This document shows, piece by piece, positions 33,344-42,879 of a stretch of DNA of 64,000 nt. Below the pieces are notes generated by a model, which was not told the origin of the DNA, searched no databases, and saw only the letters and a list, made by a program, of their open reading frames with translations. Position numbers and translations under genes: made by a program. Numbering within the stretch: the stretch's first letter is position 1; each line of letters starts with the position of its first letter. The stretch covers positions 62,001 through 126,000 of the forward strand of contig OY969725.1 in assembly GCA_963702195.1 (NCBI GenBank). Reading direction: 5' to 3'. Origin of the DNA: AC-56 sp963702195 (GTDB taxonomy: Bacteria > Actinomycetota > Thermoleophilia > Solirubrobacterales > 70-9).

Positions 33344-34708
33344 TTACACGTAGCCGCGCGTTCGCGCCGCTTCGACCACCCGCTCGATACCGACGAGGTA
33401 CGCGGACTCGCGCAGGTCGATCCCCTCCTCGCGGGCGCGCGCGGCGACCTCGCGGTAGGCGCGGCGCATGATCGTGCCGAGCTTGTCGTTCACCTCGCGC
33501 TCGTCCCAGCGGAAGTGCTGGAGGTTCTGCACCCACTCGAAGTACGAGACGACGACGCCGCCCGCGTTGGCCATCACGTCGGGGATGATGTAGACGTCCT
33601 TGTCGCGGAGGATCTGGTCGGCGGCGGGGGTCGTGGGGCTGTTCGCGCCCTCCAGGATCACCTTGCACTGCATGTCGTCGGCGTTCTCCGCATGGATCAT
33701 GCCGCCGAGCGCAGCGGGGATGAAGACGTCGCAGGGGATCGTCACGAGGTCGGCGGGTTCCATCGGCTCCCCACCCTCGAACTCGACCAGCTTGCCCCCA
33801 TGGTGGATGTGCTCGTACAGGTCGTTCGCGTCGATGCCGCCGGCGTTGCGGATCGCCCCGGTCGCGTCGGAGACGCCGACCATCTGGGCGCCGAGCTGCT
33901 GCATGATGCGCGCCGCCCAGGACCCCACGTTGCCGTAGCCCTGGACGACGAAGGTGGTGTCGGCCGGGCTCAGGCCGAGATGGGGAGCCGCCTCCCGGAA
34001 CATGTAGACGCATCCGCGCCCGGTCGCCGCCTCGCGTCCGTATGAGCCCTCCAGCGCGATCGGCTTGCCGGTGACGATCGCCGGCGTGTGGCCGTGGAGC
34101 TTCCCGTACTCGTCCATCATCCACGCCATCACCTGGGCGTTCGTGTTGATGTCGGGGGCCGCGATGTCGCGCGTCGGGCCGAGGATCTTCTCGACCTTGT
34201 CCATGAAGGAGCGCGCGATCTTCTGGACGTCGGCGGGGTCGAGTGTGTCGGCGGGACAGTTGACGCCGCCCTTGGCGCCGCCGAACGGGACGCCTGCGAC
34301 GGCGGTCTTCCAGGTCATGAGCGAGGCGAGCGCGCGGACCTCGTCGATATCGACATCCGGGTGGAAGCGGATGCCGCCCTTGTACGGACCACGCGCCCCG
34401 TTGTGCTGGATGCGGTAGCCGGAGTAGACGTGGACGTTACCGTCGGGCAGCCGGATCGGGACCTGGACGGTGACCTCTCGGTAGGGGGCCCAGAAGACGA
34501 CGCGAAGGTCGTCGGGGAGGCCGAGCTTGTCGCACGCGACGTTGAAGTAGTGGCGGACGATGTCGAGGTTGGAGATCTCGGCGCGCTGGCCGGGCTTGGG
34601 GGCTCCATGGGCCTCCGCCTCGGCTTGGGCCTTCTGAACCGCCTGCGGCGACTTGTCGGTCTGCTCGCGCTCGCCTACTGCGTCCGTGGCGGTCTCCGTG
34701 TCGGCCAT
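33344..34708 (-). CDS. gdhA: Glutamate dehydrogenase (Glu/Leu/Phe/Val family)
   Basis: About 454 residues; interconverts glutamate and 2-oxoglutarate plus ammonia with NAD(P). YSGYRIQHNGARGPYKGGIRFHP is the substrate site, and VPFGGAKGGVNCP holds the catalytic lysine in the family signature. The Rossmann domain follows with VQGYGNVGSWAARIMQQLG, and ILEGANSPTTPAAD and PDVMANAGGVVVSYFEW close the protein. A 40-residue charged N-terminal extension precedes the domain. I chose ATG 34708 with CGAGG six bases upstream; ATG 34714 is possible. The open frame continues over the tRNA gene but is not coding there. Confidence 0.93.
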   Translation of the reverse strand: MADTETATDAVGEREQTDKSPQAVQKAQAEAEAHGAPKPGQRAEISNLDIVRHYFNVACDKLGLPDDLRVVFWAPYREVTVQVPIRLPDGNVHVYSGYRIQHNGARGPYKGGIRFHPDVDIDEVRALASLMTWKTAVAGVPFGGAKGGVNCPADTLDPADVQKIARSFMDKVEKILGPTRDIAAPDINTNAQVMAWMMDEYGKLHGHTPAIVTGKPIALEGSYGREAATGRGCVYMFREAAPHLGLSPADTTFVVQGYGNVGSWAARIMQQLGAQMVGVSDATGAIRNAGGIDANDLYEHIHHGGKLVEFEGGEPMEPADLVTIPCDVFIPAALGGMIHAENADDMQCKVILEGANSPTTPAADQILRDKDVYIIPDVMANAGGVVVSYFEWVQNLQHFRWDEREVNDKLGTIMRRAYREVAARAREEGIDLRESAYLVGIERVVEAARTRGYV

Positions 34709-34822
34709 CTCCATCCTCGGGAGTCGCTGCTCATGCGCCATCGTCGCACAAGGCCTGCGCGACGGCAAAGGGTTGATGCGCCGGTACCCGGATCTGGGAA
34801 GCCCATGGCACACTTGGTGCCT

Positions 34823-34895
34823 GGGGCCATAGCTCAGTTGGGAGAGCGTCCGGTTTGCATCCGGGAGGTCGCGGGTTCGAGTCCCGCTGGCTCCA
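34823..34895 (+). tRNA. tRNA-Ala (anticodon TGC)
   Basis: A complete 73-base cloverleaf: acceptor GGGGCCA with TGGCTCC (one G-U), D arm AGCTCAGTTGGGAGAGC, anticodon stem TCCGG/CCGGG around loop TTTGCAT giving anticodon TGC, and T arm with GGTTCGAGTCC. It reads GCA and probably other GCN codons. CCA is not encoded. Confidence 0.96.
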
Positions 34896-34961
34896 TACGC
34901 CGTCTCCCCAGGCGCACGACTTTGCGACCTGGCGGCGCTCTGGACGTGGGCTGTTGGCGCG

Positions 34962-34967
34962 TATACG
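34962..34967 (+). promoter_or_regulatory. Probable -10 box of a leaderless subtilase-like gene
   Basis: TATACG lies eight bases before the GTG start at 34976, so transcription would begin at or next to the start codon. There is no ribosome-binding site in the 80 bases after the tRNA, which fits a leaderless mRNA. Confidence 0.45.
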
Positions 34968-34975
34968 CTCCGCAT

Positions 34976-37900
34976 GTGGCCGGGGAGAGCGCATGCGGCC
35001 GCCTCCGTCGCTCGCCGAGGGCGCTGTTCGTCCTGGGCGCGATCGCGCTCACCTTCGCCGGCTTCGCGACCGGATCACCGGCCGCGTCGGCATCCGGCCT
35101 CGGTCCCGGACCCGGGTTTCCCGCCTCGCAGTACCCCAACGATCCGGACTTCGCGCCATGCGAGTCGCAGGACCCGGTGACCGGATGCACCGACGACGAG
35201 CAGTGGAACCTGTACGGCCGCCTCACCGGCAACACCTGCCTGGCGCCGGGCGGGACGGTGGCCGACCGGCCGCACCCCGACGGCGGCCTGCCGTGCTGGG
35301 CGCGCAACGCGCGCGATCCTGAGCACGCATCGGGCGTCAACATCACGGGCGCCTGGGCGCAGGGGAATCTCGGGCGGCCCGGCGTCGTCATCGCCTACAT
35401 CGAGGGCGGCGTCAACTACTCGAACGACGGGGTCAAGGACGCGCTCGACAACATCTACCTGAACAAGGGCGAGCTCCCCTACCCGGAGGGCTCCAACGGC
35501 AAGTCCGCCGGCACCTACGACCTCGACGGCAACAACCACTTCGACATCCGCGACTACGCGCACGACCCACGGGTCAACCCGTCGTGCCAGGCGGGCACCA
35601 GGCCGTTCGTCAGTCACGAGGAGGGCACCACACGCGGGTGCGTGAAGGGCGGCAGCCACCAGTATCTGAACGAGGTGGACATCGGCGGCACGAAGACGCC
35701 GTACCTGTCGCCGGAGGACCTGATCGCGGTCTTCGGCCACTGCAAGATCGTCGCCGGGCGGCTGGGCGGCTGCCCGCCGGGCGGCCGGTTCGACAACGAC
35801 GGCAACGGCTACCCCAACGACGTGAGCGGCTGGAACACCCAGCGCAACACGAACGATCCCCAGACCGACGACTCGGCCTACAGCCATGCCCCCGGCCTGA
35901 TCGGCGACCTCGCGGGGCGCGCCAACAACCACTACGCCGGCGTCGGCGTGTGCCGGCGCTGCGAGGTGCTGCCCATCAAGCAGGGCGCAGAGGCCGTCGG
36001 GCGCGACGACCAGTGGGCGCCGGCCCTCCTCTACGCGGTCGACGCGGGCGCCGACGTGGTCAGCTCGGTCGTCGTCTCCTACACGTACTCGAGCTTCGCC
36101 CGCGAGGCGGTCAACTACGCCAACAGCAAGGGCGTCCTGCTCTCGTTCGACTCCAACGACTTCGACTCGATGGACCACACCGACGGGATGCTCTACGACG
36201 GCGTCCTGCCGGGGAACTCCCTCACCCAGGACGCCTCCGGGCCCGACACCCAAACGTTCCGCGCCCGCAGCAACGTCACCAGCTACGGCACCCACAACGT
36301 CTTCTCCGGCGAGGGGAACAGCACCTCGGGGGCGACGCCGTTCCAGGCCGGGATGCTGGCGATGGTGCAGTCGGCTGCGCTGAACGCGCGAGCGCAGGAG
36401 ATCATCCCTCGCCGCCTGACGCCGGACGAGGTCAAGCAGGTGTTGATGAACACGGCCAGCCCGGTGATCCCGCAGACCCAGTCGCCATCGGTGGCGGACC
36501 AGTGGCCCGGCAACCCGGGCAGCGCCACCAACGCGAATCACACGAACTGGTCCACCCAATACGGCTACGGGCGCCCCAACATCGGCGCCGCGACCAAGCT
36601 GATCATGTCCGGCAAGGTCCCGCCGACGGCCGGGTTGAGCTCGCCGCACTGGTACGCCTACGTCGACCCCGAGCGGCGAAGCTCGCTGCCGATCCGCGGC
36701 CAGGTCTCCCCGAGCGCCTGGGGCTCGAGGGGCCTCGAGTGGAAGCTCGAGTGGGCGCTGGGCAACAACCCGAACGACTCGGACTTCCATACGATCGCCA
36801 GCGGCCACGGCGCCGCCCACGGGACCCTCGGCACCCTCGACCTGAGCCAGATCCCCCGCTCGTATGCGTCGAAGACGCCTGGCTCCACGCTGCCGCCGGA
36901 CGGGCCGGATCAGTACGCCATCACGCTGCGGGTCAGGGCACTGGATGGCGACGGCCTCAAGGCGGAGGACCGCCGCAGCTTCAACGCGCGCCACGACCCA
37001 AAGCTCGTCCCCGGCTACCCGAAGTCGATCGGCACCGAGATGAGCGCCGCCCCCACCTACGCCGACCTCGAGGGCCGCCACCAGCTCGACCTCGTGTTCG
37101 CGACCTACGACGGCGTCGTCCACGCGCTGCGGCCCAACGGCACGGAGGTACCCGGCTTCCCGGTTCACACGAAGAAGCTCGCGGCGATCGACCCCAACGA
37201 CCCGGAGGCCTACCCGGCGACCTCTTACGAGAGCGACCCGAAGCTGCGAAGGGCGCGCGACCCGATCAGCGGCATCGCCGTCGGCGACCTCGACCGCGAC
37301 GGCAGGCTCGACGTCGTCGCGAGCACGTCCAACGCATACCTCTACGCGTGGGGCCCCGGCGGCAGGCTCCGCAAGCACTTCCCCGTCCACTCGCAATCCC
37401 GCTTCGCGTCCCTGCCGGTGCCGACGCCGCGATCCGCCTCCGATCACAGCCGGCTGCCCTCGCGCGGGAACTGGTCGCCGCCCGTCCTCGCCGACCTGAA
37501 GGGCAACGGCAGGCTCGAGATCCTGATGTCGGCCTTCGACGGCTACCTCTACGCATGGAAGCCGAGCGGCAAGAGGGCCCCCGGATGGCCGGTCCGCGTG
37601 CAGCTGCCCGCCGCCGACCTGGCGGGCACCGAGCCCAACGACTACATCCACGACACCAAGCTCGTCTTCCCGCCGAGCGTCGGCGACGTCCTCGGCGCCG
37701 GTAAGCCGCAGGTGTTCGTCCCGAGCATGGAGTGCCTCAACACCGGCTCGTCCCACCGTTCGTGGATCTACGGCATCTGGCCCGACGGCAACCGTCACGC
37801 CGGCGGCCCCTACATGCAGGGTTGGCCGGTCGGCCTGACGTCGCTGGCGGGCTGCTACGACCAGTCGATCGACTTCGTCGAGGAGGGAGCAACACCACCG

Positions 37901-38911
37901 TCGATCGCCGACTTCGACGGCTCGGGCACGCTGCGCGTCGTGACCTCCGGCGTCACCGGGACTCCGGTCGCGCTGAACGGCGATGGCTCCGTGTTCAGCA
38001 CCCTCAGTCCGACCTGCCCGTCGGAGTCGTGCGACGCGATCCCGCCCTACTACCCCGGCGATCCGCTCACGATCACCCTCACCGGCCAGGGCGCGATCGG
38101 CGACCTGCTCGGCAACGGCAAGCCGGACTACGTGCAGTCAAGCGCCGGCGGCATCTCGCTCACCAGCGCCCTCGACGGCAGCGACGCCGCTCTGCCCCAA
38201 ACCTACGAGAAGGCCTGGGACGTGCCCACCGGTGACCTCCTGCCGACCTTTCCCCGATTGCAGGACGGCTTCCCCTTCTACGTCGCGGCGCTGGTCTCCA
38301 ACCTGAGCAGCGGCAGCGAGAGCGCGGTGGTGGATTCCAACGACTCGGAGTGGATCCACGCGTATCAGCCGAGCGGCGGGGAGGCACCCGGCTTCCCGAA
38401 GCTCACCGGACAATGGCCCTCGTTCAGCGGCGTCGTGGGCGACCCGAAGTTCAACGGCAAGCTGCGCCTCGCGTACGGAACGCGGGAGGGCGCGCTGTTC
38501 CTGTGGCGCGTGGGCGGCAAGCCGTCGCGAAACGACTCGTGGTGGCACTACCACCACGACGAGCACAACAGCGGCCTCTACGGAAGCGACACGCGCCGCC
38601 CGGCCGTGGCCGCCAAGCTCCGCCTCATCCCCCGGCATGGGCACGCGGCGCTCCGTTGGCGCGCGCCCGGCGACGACGGCGTGAGCGGCGGTCCGGTCAA
38701 GCGCTACGAGATCTTCGTCTCGCACCGGCGGATCACCCAGGGGCGGCTCGACCGGGCACGCAGGGTCAAGCCGCCGACGCCACGCGCGCCAGGGCATGGC
38801 CAGAAGGCGCGGATTCGCGGCGCCGGGCACCGCCCGCTGTTCGTCGCCATCCGCTCGGTGGACGACGCGGGGAACATCTCCGTGCTGAAGCAGGTCAAGC
38901 TGCGCCGGTAG
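34976..38911 (+). CDS. Large secreted subtilase-like protein with FG-GAP-like repeats
   Basis: About 1311 residues from GTG 34976. A signal peptide (to about residue 40) leads into an S8-like domain: VVIAYIEGGVNY (137-148), DGNGYPNDVSGW, AYSHAPGLIGDLAG with His304, SFDSND with oxyanion Asn394 and TSGATPFQAG with Ser451. The first triad residue, normally Asp, is Glu143. Beyond residue 650 there are FG-GAP/VCBS-like units such as VGDLDRDGRLDVVASTS, LADLKGNGRLEI and IADFDGSGTLRVV, forming a likely beta-propeller, then a C-terminal fibronectin-like module. It is probably a surface or secreted protease or a binding relative. Confidence 0.8.
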   Translation: MAGESACGRLRRSPRALFVLGAIALTFAGFATGSPAASASGLGPGPGFPASQYPNDPDFAPCESQDPVTGCTDDEQWNLYGRLTGNTCLAPGGTVADRPHPDGGLPCWARNARDPEHASGVNITGAWAQGNLGRPGVVIAYIEGGVNYSNDGVKDALDNIYLNKGELPYPEGSNGKSAGTYDLDGNNHFDIRDYAHDPRVNPSCQAGTRPFVSHEEGTTRGCVKGGSHQYLNEVDIGGTKTPYLSPEDLIAVFGHCKIVAGRLGGCPPGGRFDNDGNGYPNDVSGWNTQRNTNDPQTDDSAYSHAPGLIGDLAGRANNHYAGVGVCRRCEVLPIKQGAEAVGRDDQWAPALLYAVDAGADVVSSVVVSYTYSSFAREAVNYANSKGVLLSFDSNDFDSMDHTDGMLYDGVLPGNSLTQDASGPDTQTFRARSNVTSYGTHNVFSGEGNSTSGATPFQAGMLAMVQSAALNARAQEIIPRRLTPDEVKQVLMNTASPVIPQTQSPSVADQWPGNPGSATNANHTNWSTQYGYGRPNIGAATKLIMSGKVPPTAGLSSPHWYAYVDPERRSSLPIRGQVSPSAWGSRGLEWKLEWALGNNPNDSDFHTIASGHGAAHGTLGTLDLSQIPRSYASKTPGSTLPPDGPDQYAITLRVRALDGDGLKAEDRRSFNARHDPKLVPGYPKSIGTEMSAAPTYADLEGRHQLDLVFATYDGVVHALRPNGTEVPGFPVHTKKLAAIDPNDPEAYPATSYESDPKLRRARDPISGIAVGDLDRDGRLDVVASTSNAYLYAWGPGGRLRKHFPVHSQSRFASLPVPTPRSASDHSRLPSRGNWSPPVLADLKGNGRLEILMSAFDGYLYAWKPSGKRAPGWPVRVQLPAADLAGTEPNDYIHDTKLVFPPSVGDVLGAGKPQVFVPSMECLNTGSSHRSWIYGIWPDGNRHAGGPYMQGWPVGLTSLAGCYDQSIDFVEEGATPPSIADFDGSGTLRVVTSGVTGTPVALNGDGSVFSTLSPTCPSESCDAIPPYYPGDPLTITLTGQGAIGDLLGNGKPDYVQSSAGGISLTSALDGSDAALPQTYEKAWDVPTGDLLPTFPRLQDGFPFYVAALVSNLSSGSESAVVDSNDSEWIHAYQPSGGEAPGFPKLTGQWPSFSGVVGDPKFNGKLRLAYGTREGALFLWRVGGKPSRNDSWWHYHHDEHNSGLYGSDTRRPAVAAKLRLIPRHGHAALRWRAPGDDGVSGGPVKRYEIFVSHRRITQGRLDRARRVKPPTPRAPGHGQKARIRGAGHRPLFVAIRSVDDAGNISVLKQVKLRR

Positions 38912-38996
38912 AGGGCAGAAGCCGCCAGGACGCTTCCAGGGCTCACGGCGAGCCGCGACGTCAGCTGTCCGACAGGGTCGAGTTCCGGCCCGCGAG

Positions 38997-39002
38997 TAGC
39001 CT
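38997..39002 (+). promoter_or_regulatory. Probable -10 box of a leaderless oxidoreductase gene
   Basis: TAGCCT ends eight bases before GTG 39011, and no ribosome-binding site is present. The 99-base gap 38912-39010 holds nothing else I can name. Confidence 0.4.
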
Positions 39003-39010
39003 GCACGGCC

Positions 39011-40600
39011 GTGGCTCCCGGCGAAAGCTCCTACGACGTCATCGTGGTCGGCGCCGGCCACAACGGCCTGACCTGCGCTTGCTATCTGGCCCGGGCCGGC
39101 CTGAGGGTCCTGGCCCTCGACCGCTACTCCGAGGTCGGCGGCATGACGATCACGCACGAGCTGACGCTCCCTGACCACCACTCGGACGTTCACGCCAGCG
39201 GCTTCCTGGTCGCCAAGATGACTCCGGCGCCCGAGGAGCTCGACCTCGCCGATCACGGGCTCGAGCTCATCACCCCCGACCCCAACTGGGTACACCTGCT
39301 CCCAGGCGGGCGCGCCCTGAAGATCCACCGCGACGCGGAGCGCACCGCCGCAGGGATTGCCGAGATCTCGGAGCGGGACGCCCGGAGCTGGAGGCAGCTC
39401 TATCGACGCTACGAGCAGGAGCGCGACGGGATCGTCGCCGGCATGTGCTCGACGCCGCCCTCGCTGGCCGACCACATCAAGGAGGTGGCGAGCGGCGGCG
39501 CGGACGGCTACCGATTCGAGACCCAGACCGCCCGCTCCGCCGCCAACGAGACCTTCGAGTCCTACGAGATGCGCACCCTGTTCGCCTCCTTCGCGATGCA
39601 CGCAGCGGCATCCCCGGACGACGTCGGAGGAGGCGCATTCGCCTGGCTGTTCGCGAGCGCCGTTCAGGACGTTGGCTGCAGCCTCGTCAAGGGCGGCATG
39701 CATTCCGTCTCGCTGGCGCTCGCGAAGGACCTCCAGGCGCACGGCGGCGAGATCCGGACGGCCGCACCGGTCACGCGAATCCTGGTCGAGGGCGGCCGCT
39801 GCGCGGGTGTGGAGCTCGAGGGGGGCGAGACGATCGCGGCCGGAGCAGTTGCCTCCAGCGTGGATCCGCTCCACCTCGCCGCGGACCTGCTCGGCGAGGA
39901 CGCGCTGGGCGCCGAGACCGTGCGAAAGGCTCGCGGGTACGAGTTCGGCGACTCGTTCTTCGCCGTCTACGCGGCGCTCGACGGACCGCCCTCCTATCGC
40001 GCCGGCGAGGAGGCCGCCCGGGCTTGCTACCTCCATGCCGGCGCCGGCTCGGTGGAGGACCTCTCATTGACCTACACCCAATGCCGTGCGGGGCTCCTCC
40101 CGGAGGGTCCGATGCTCGGCGTGATCAACGAGTCGCTCGTCGACCCGTCGCGGACGCCTGAGGGAGCCCACCTCATCAAGCTGGTGGCCCACTTCGTCCC
40201 CTACGAGATCCGGGGTGCCGCGGCCGCCACCGGGATCGAGGGCACGAACTGGGACGAGGTCAAGGACCGCTACGCCGACTACCTCATCGACCGACTAACC
40301 GAGGATTACATCCCGAATCTCCGGGAGCGCATCGTCAAGCGCGTCGCGCAGTCCCCCGTGGACCTGGAGCGAAGGATGACCAGCGCGGTCCGGGGCACCC
40401 ACCAGCACGGCGCCTTCCTGCCGTACCAAAGCGGGCCCATGCGTCCCATACCCGAGCTCGGCAACTACCGGTCGCCGATCGACGGCGTCTACCTGTGCGG
40501 CGCCGGAAGCCACCCGGGGTCCGGCGTCAGCATGGCGCCCGGGCGCAACGCCGCAGGCCAGATCGCCGGCGACCTCGGCGCCACGTTCCCTGGCGCCTGA
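39011..40600 (+). CDS. Phytoene-dehydrogenase-like FAD oxidoreductase
   Basis: The 529-residue flavoprotein opens with YDVIVVGAGHNGLTCACYLARAGLRVL, the FAD dinucleotide loop, followed by EVGGMTITHEL, and ends with the motif YLCGAGSHPGSGVSMAPGRNAAGQI that closes the FAD site. This pattern fits the CrtI-like branch also called NAD(P)/FAD-dependent oxidoreductase (pyridine nucleotide-disulfide oxidoreductase domain 2 type). No other carotenoid genes are present, so a carotenoid substrate is not assured. It starts GTG 39011 with no leader. Confidence 0.85.
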   Translation: MAPGESSYDVIVVGAGHNGLTCACYLARAGLRVLALDRYSEVGGMTITHELTLPDHHSDVHASGFLVAKMTPAPEELDLADHGLELITPDPNWVHLLPGGRALKIHRDAERTAAGIAEISERDARSWRQLYRRYEQERDGIVAGMCSTPPSLADHIKEVASGGADGYRFETQTARSAANETFESYEMRTLFASFAMHAAASPDDVGGGAFAWLFASAVQDVGCSLVKGGMHSVSLALAKDLQAHGGEIRTAAPVTRILVEGGRCAGVELEGGETIAAGAVASSVDPLHLAADLLGEDALGAETVRKARGYEFGDSFFAVYAALDGPPSYRAGEEAARACYLHAGAGSVEDLSLTYTQCRAGLLPEGPMLGVINESLVDPSRTPEGAHLIKLVAHFVPYEIRGAAAATGIEGTNWDEVKDRYADYLIDRLTEDYIPNLRERIVKRVAQSPVDLERRMTSAVRGTHQHGAFLPYQSGPMRPIPELGNYRSPIDGVYLCGAGSHPGSGVSMAPGRNAAGQIAGDLGATFPGA

Positions 40601-40601
40601 C

Positions 40602-40640
40602 CCAACCTGGTTGGTCCGCCAACCGCGCGGGCCGTAATGG
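40602..40640 (+). promoter_or_regulatory. Promoter with overlapping palindromes upstream of the secreted hydrolase
   Basis: Three alternating blocks, CCAACC (40603-40608), GGTTGG (40609-40614 region) and CCAACC (40619-40624), can pair two ways: a palindrome CCAACCTGGTTGG and a hairpin GGTTGG-TCCG-CCAACC. A promoter TTGGTC (40611-40616), 18-base spacer and TAATGG (40635-40640) overlaps them. The left palindrome looks like a dimeric repressor site. The hydrolase ATG at 40720 follows GAGAGGAGAG. Confidence 0.4.
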
Positions 40641-40719
40641 AATAGGTTTCGTGCCGGAACGCGCCGCGGGGTTCTCGTCATGAGTCGGCGAGGGAGCGCC
40701 CGGCTGGAGAGGAGAGAGC

Positions 40720-42840
40720 ATGGGCATGGATGTGAGTAGGGCCGGTTCGTCGCGCCGCAGGCGATGGAGCGTCGGCCTGATCGCGGCGGCGATCGTCGCA
40801 GCCGTCGCGCTGCCGTCCACCGCCTTCGCCGGTTCCCAGGGCGGCACGCCGGCCGGTGACTGCCAGCCATTCGCCAAGCAGCCCTGCCTGCTCCCGTTCC
40901 CGAACGACCTCTACACGAAGCCTTCGAAGAACAGCAAGACCGGCCTCTCCGTCGACCTCCCGCAGGCGGCCATGCCCACCACCCAGGCCGGCGACCAGAT
41001 GGAGGTCGCGCCATATGACCGCAACGACGGCTTCAGCCCCGGAAGCGCGATGGTCGCTCGCGTCCCCGGGCTCGATACCCCGGAGGCGCTGAAGCAGACG
41101 AAGCCGGCGCCGCTGACGGACATGTCGAAGGCCTTCAAGAAGAGGGCGCCGATCGTCGTCATCGACGAGAAGACAAAGAAGCGCCAGCTCATCTGGGCCG
41201 AGCTCGACTCCAACGCCGCCAGCCCCGAGGACACGACGCTGCTGATCCACCCGGGCAAGAACCTCGAGTACGGCCACACCTACGCGGTTGCCATGCGCCG
41301 CCTGAAGGACGCGAACGGCAAAACCCTCCAGGCTCCGAAGTGGTTCTCCAAGCTCCGCGACAAGAAGCACCTACCGGCCGACGAGAAGTCGCAGAAGTCC
41401 CGCTACAAGCACATCTTCAAGGTTCTGAAGAAGGCAGGGATCAGGCGCGGCAACCTCTACATGGCCTGGGACTTCACGGTCGGCAGCCGGGCCAGCCTCA
41501 CCCAGAACCTGCTGCACATCCGCAACGCCGCCTTCCGCGGCCTCGGCGACGACAACCTCGCCGACGGCAACGTCACGGGTCACGCGCCCCGGTTCAAGGT
41601 CACGAACGTCCAGGACAACCCGGACCCGGGCATCGCCCGCTACGTCACGGGCCAGTTCAAGGTGCCCTGCTACCTGCAGGACCAGGGGTGCGGGCCCGGC
41701 GCGACCTTCAACTACGCGTCGAGTGACCGCTACGCCCACCCCAAGAAGCTGGAGGGCAACGTGGCGAAGGCGCCCTTCTACTGCATCGTCCCCGACGTTG
41801 CCACGCCCGACCATCCCTCCCGCGGCTCGATCTACGGGCACGGCCTGCTTGGCTCGGGGAGCGAGATCACGGCCAGCGCGGAGGAGGACCTGGCGAGCGA
41901 GCACAACTTCATCATCTGCGCCACCGATTGGTGGGGCATGTCCTCCGGGGACGTCGGGTACGACGTCCAGGCGCTCTCGGATCTCAACAAGTTCCCCGCG
42001 GTCGTCGACCGGCTCCAGCAGGGCGTCCTCAACACCCTGTTCCTGTCGCGGCTGATGAGGACGAGCGACGGCTTCGCCTCCGACCCCGCGTTCCAGCAGG
42101 GTGGGCAGTCCCTGCTCGACACCTCCAACGGCTACTACTACGGCAACAGCCAGGGAGGAATCATGGGGGGCATCACCACGGCGGTGGGGCCCGACTTCAC
42201 CCACGCGGTCCTCGGCGTCACCGGGATGGACTACGGGGGGCTCCTGCTCCAGCGGAGCACGGACTTCTCGGCCTACGCCCTGTTCCTTTACGGAACGGCG
42301 GGCTCGGGGGGCTACCCGGACACCTCGATCCACCCGCTGCTGCTCGACCTGATGCAGCAGCTGTGGGACCGCGGCGAGGCCGACGGCTACGCGACGCGAA
42401 TGACGTCGGACCCGCTGCCGAAGACCCCCGCGCACACCGTTCTCATGCAGACGGCGTACGGCGACCACCAGGTCAGCCAGTACTCGGCGGCGGTCGAGGC
42501 GCGGACGATCGGCGCCAAGTCACACCAGCCGGCTCTCGACATCCCGCCGCGCGGGCAGGACAAGAACCTCTTCTACAAGATCCCGGCAATCCCGAAGTAC
42601 CCGTTCGGCGGCTCGGCGTGGGTGATCTGGGACAGCGGGGCCGGCCACACGCTCGACCCGCCGATCACCAACACCGCTCCGGTCGAGAGCGACACGCCGC
42701 CGGTCAACCTGGATCCGCACGAGGACCCGCGGCACACGCCGGAGGCCCGCACGCAGATCTCGGACTTCCTGAAGCCCGGGGGCAAGGTCGTCGACGTCTG
42801 CAACGGCGACCCATGCCACTCCTACGACTTCACGCCCTGA
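40720..42840 (+). CDS. Secreted alpha/beta hydrolase
   Basis: The 706-residue protein has a signal peptide (RRRRWSVGLIAAAIVAAVALPSTAFA) and a large hydrolase domain. The first third is an accessory region found before some extracellular lipases (CLLPFPNDLYT to PGKNLEYGHTYAVAMRRL). The nucleophile is Ser477 in YYGNSQGGIMGG, and H643 in SGAGHTLD is a likely triad His; GHGLLGSGSE earlier probably forms the oxyanion hole. It may be an esterase or lipase. It is preceded by a palindrome-rich promoter. Confidence 0.8.
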   Translation: MGMDVSRAGSSRRRRWSVGLIAAAIVAAVALPSTAFAGSQGGTPAGDCQPFAKQPCLLPFPNDLYTKPSKNSKTGLSVDLPQAAMPTTQAGDQMEVAPYDRNDGFSPGSAMVARVPGLDTPEALKQTKPAPLTDMSKAFKKRAPIVVIDEKTKKRQLIWAELDSNAASPEDTTLLIHPGKNLEYGHTYAVAMRRLKDANGKTLQAPKWFSKLRDKKHLPADEKSQKSRYKHIFKVLKKAGIRRGNLYMAWDFTVGSRASLTQNLLHIRNAAFRGLGDDNLADGNVTGHAPRFKVTNVQDNPDPGIARYVTGQFKVPCYLQDQGCGPGATFNYASSDRYAHPKKLEGNVAKAPFYCIVPDVATPDHPSRGSIYGHGLLGSGSEITASAEEDLASEHNFIICATDWWGMSSGDVGYDVQALSDLNKFPAVVDRLQQGVLNTLFLSRLMRTSDGFASDPAFQQGGQSLLDTSNGYYYGNSQGGIMGGITTAVGPDFTHAVLGVTGMDYGGLLLQRSTDFSAYALFLYGTAGSGGYPDTSIHPLLLDLMQQLWDRGEADGYATRMTSDPLPKTPAHTVLMQTAYGDHQVSQYSAAVEARTIGAKSHQPALDIPPRGQDKNLFYKIPAIPKYPFGGSAWVIWDSGAGHTLDPPITNTAPVESDTPPVNLDPHEDPRHTPEARTQISDFLKPGGKVVDVCNGDPCHSYDFTP

Positions 42841-42879
42841 GGCGGTCAGATCGAGCCGGCTGAGCCCTCGCCGGCGAGC

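Noticed and set aside
34088..34975. Long reading frame extending the subtilase-like gene upstream through the tRNA-Ala and the gdhA gene
   Set aside because: It runs through a complete tRNA and antisense to gdhA; the signal peptide and -10 box place the start at GTG 34976.
35075..37798. 907-residue antisense frame inside the subtilase-like gene
   Set aside because: It mirrors the opposite strand, has no family motif and is low complexity in Arg/Ala/Val, the normal shadow of GC-rich coding DNA.
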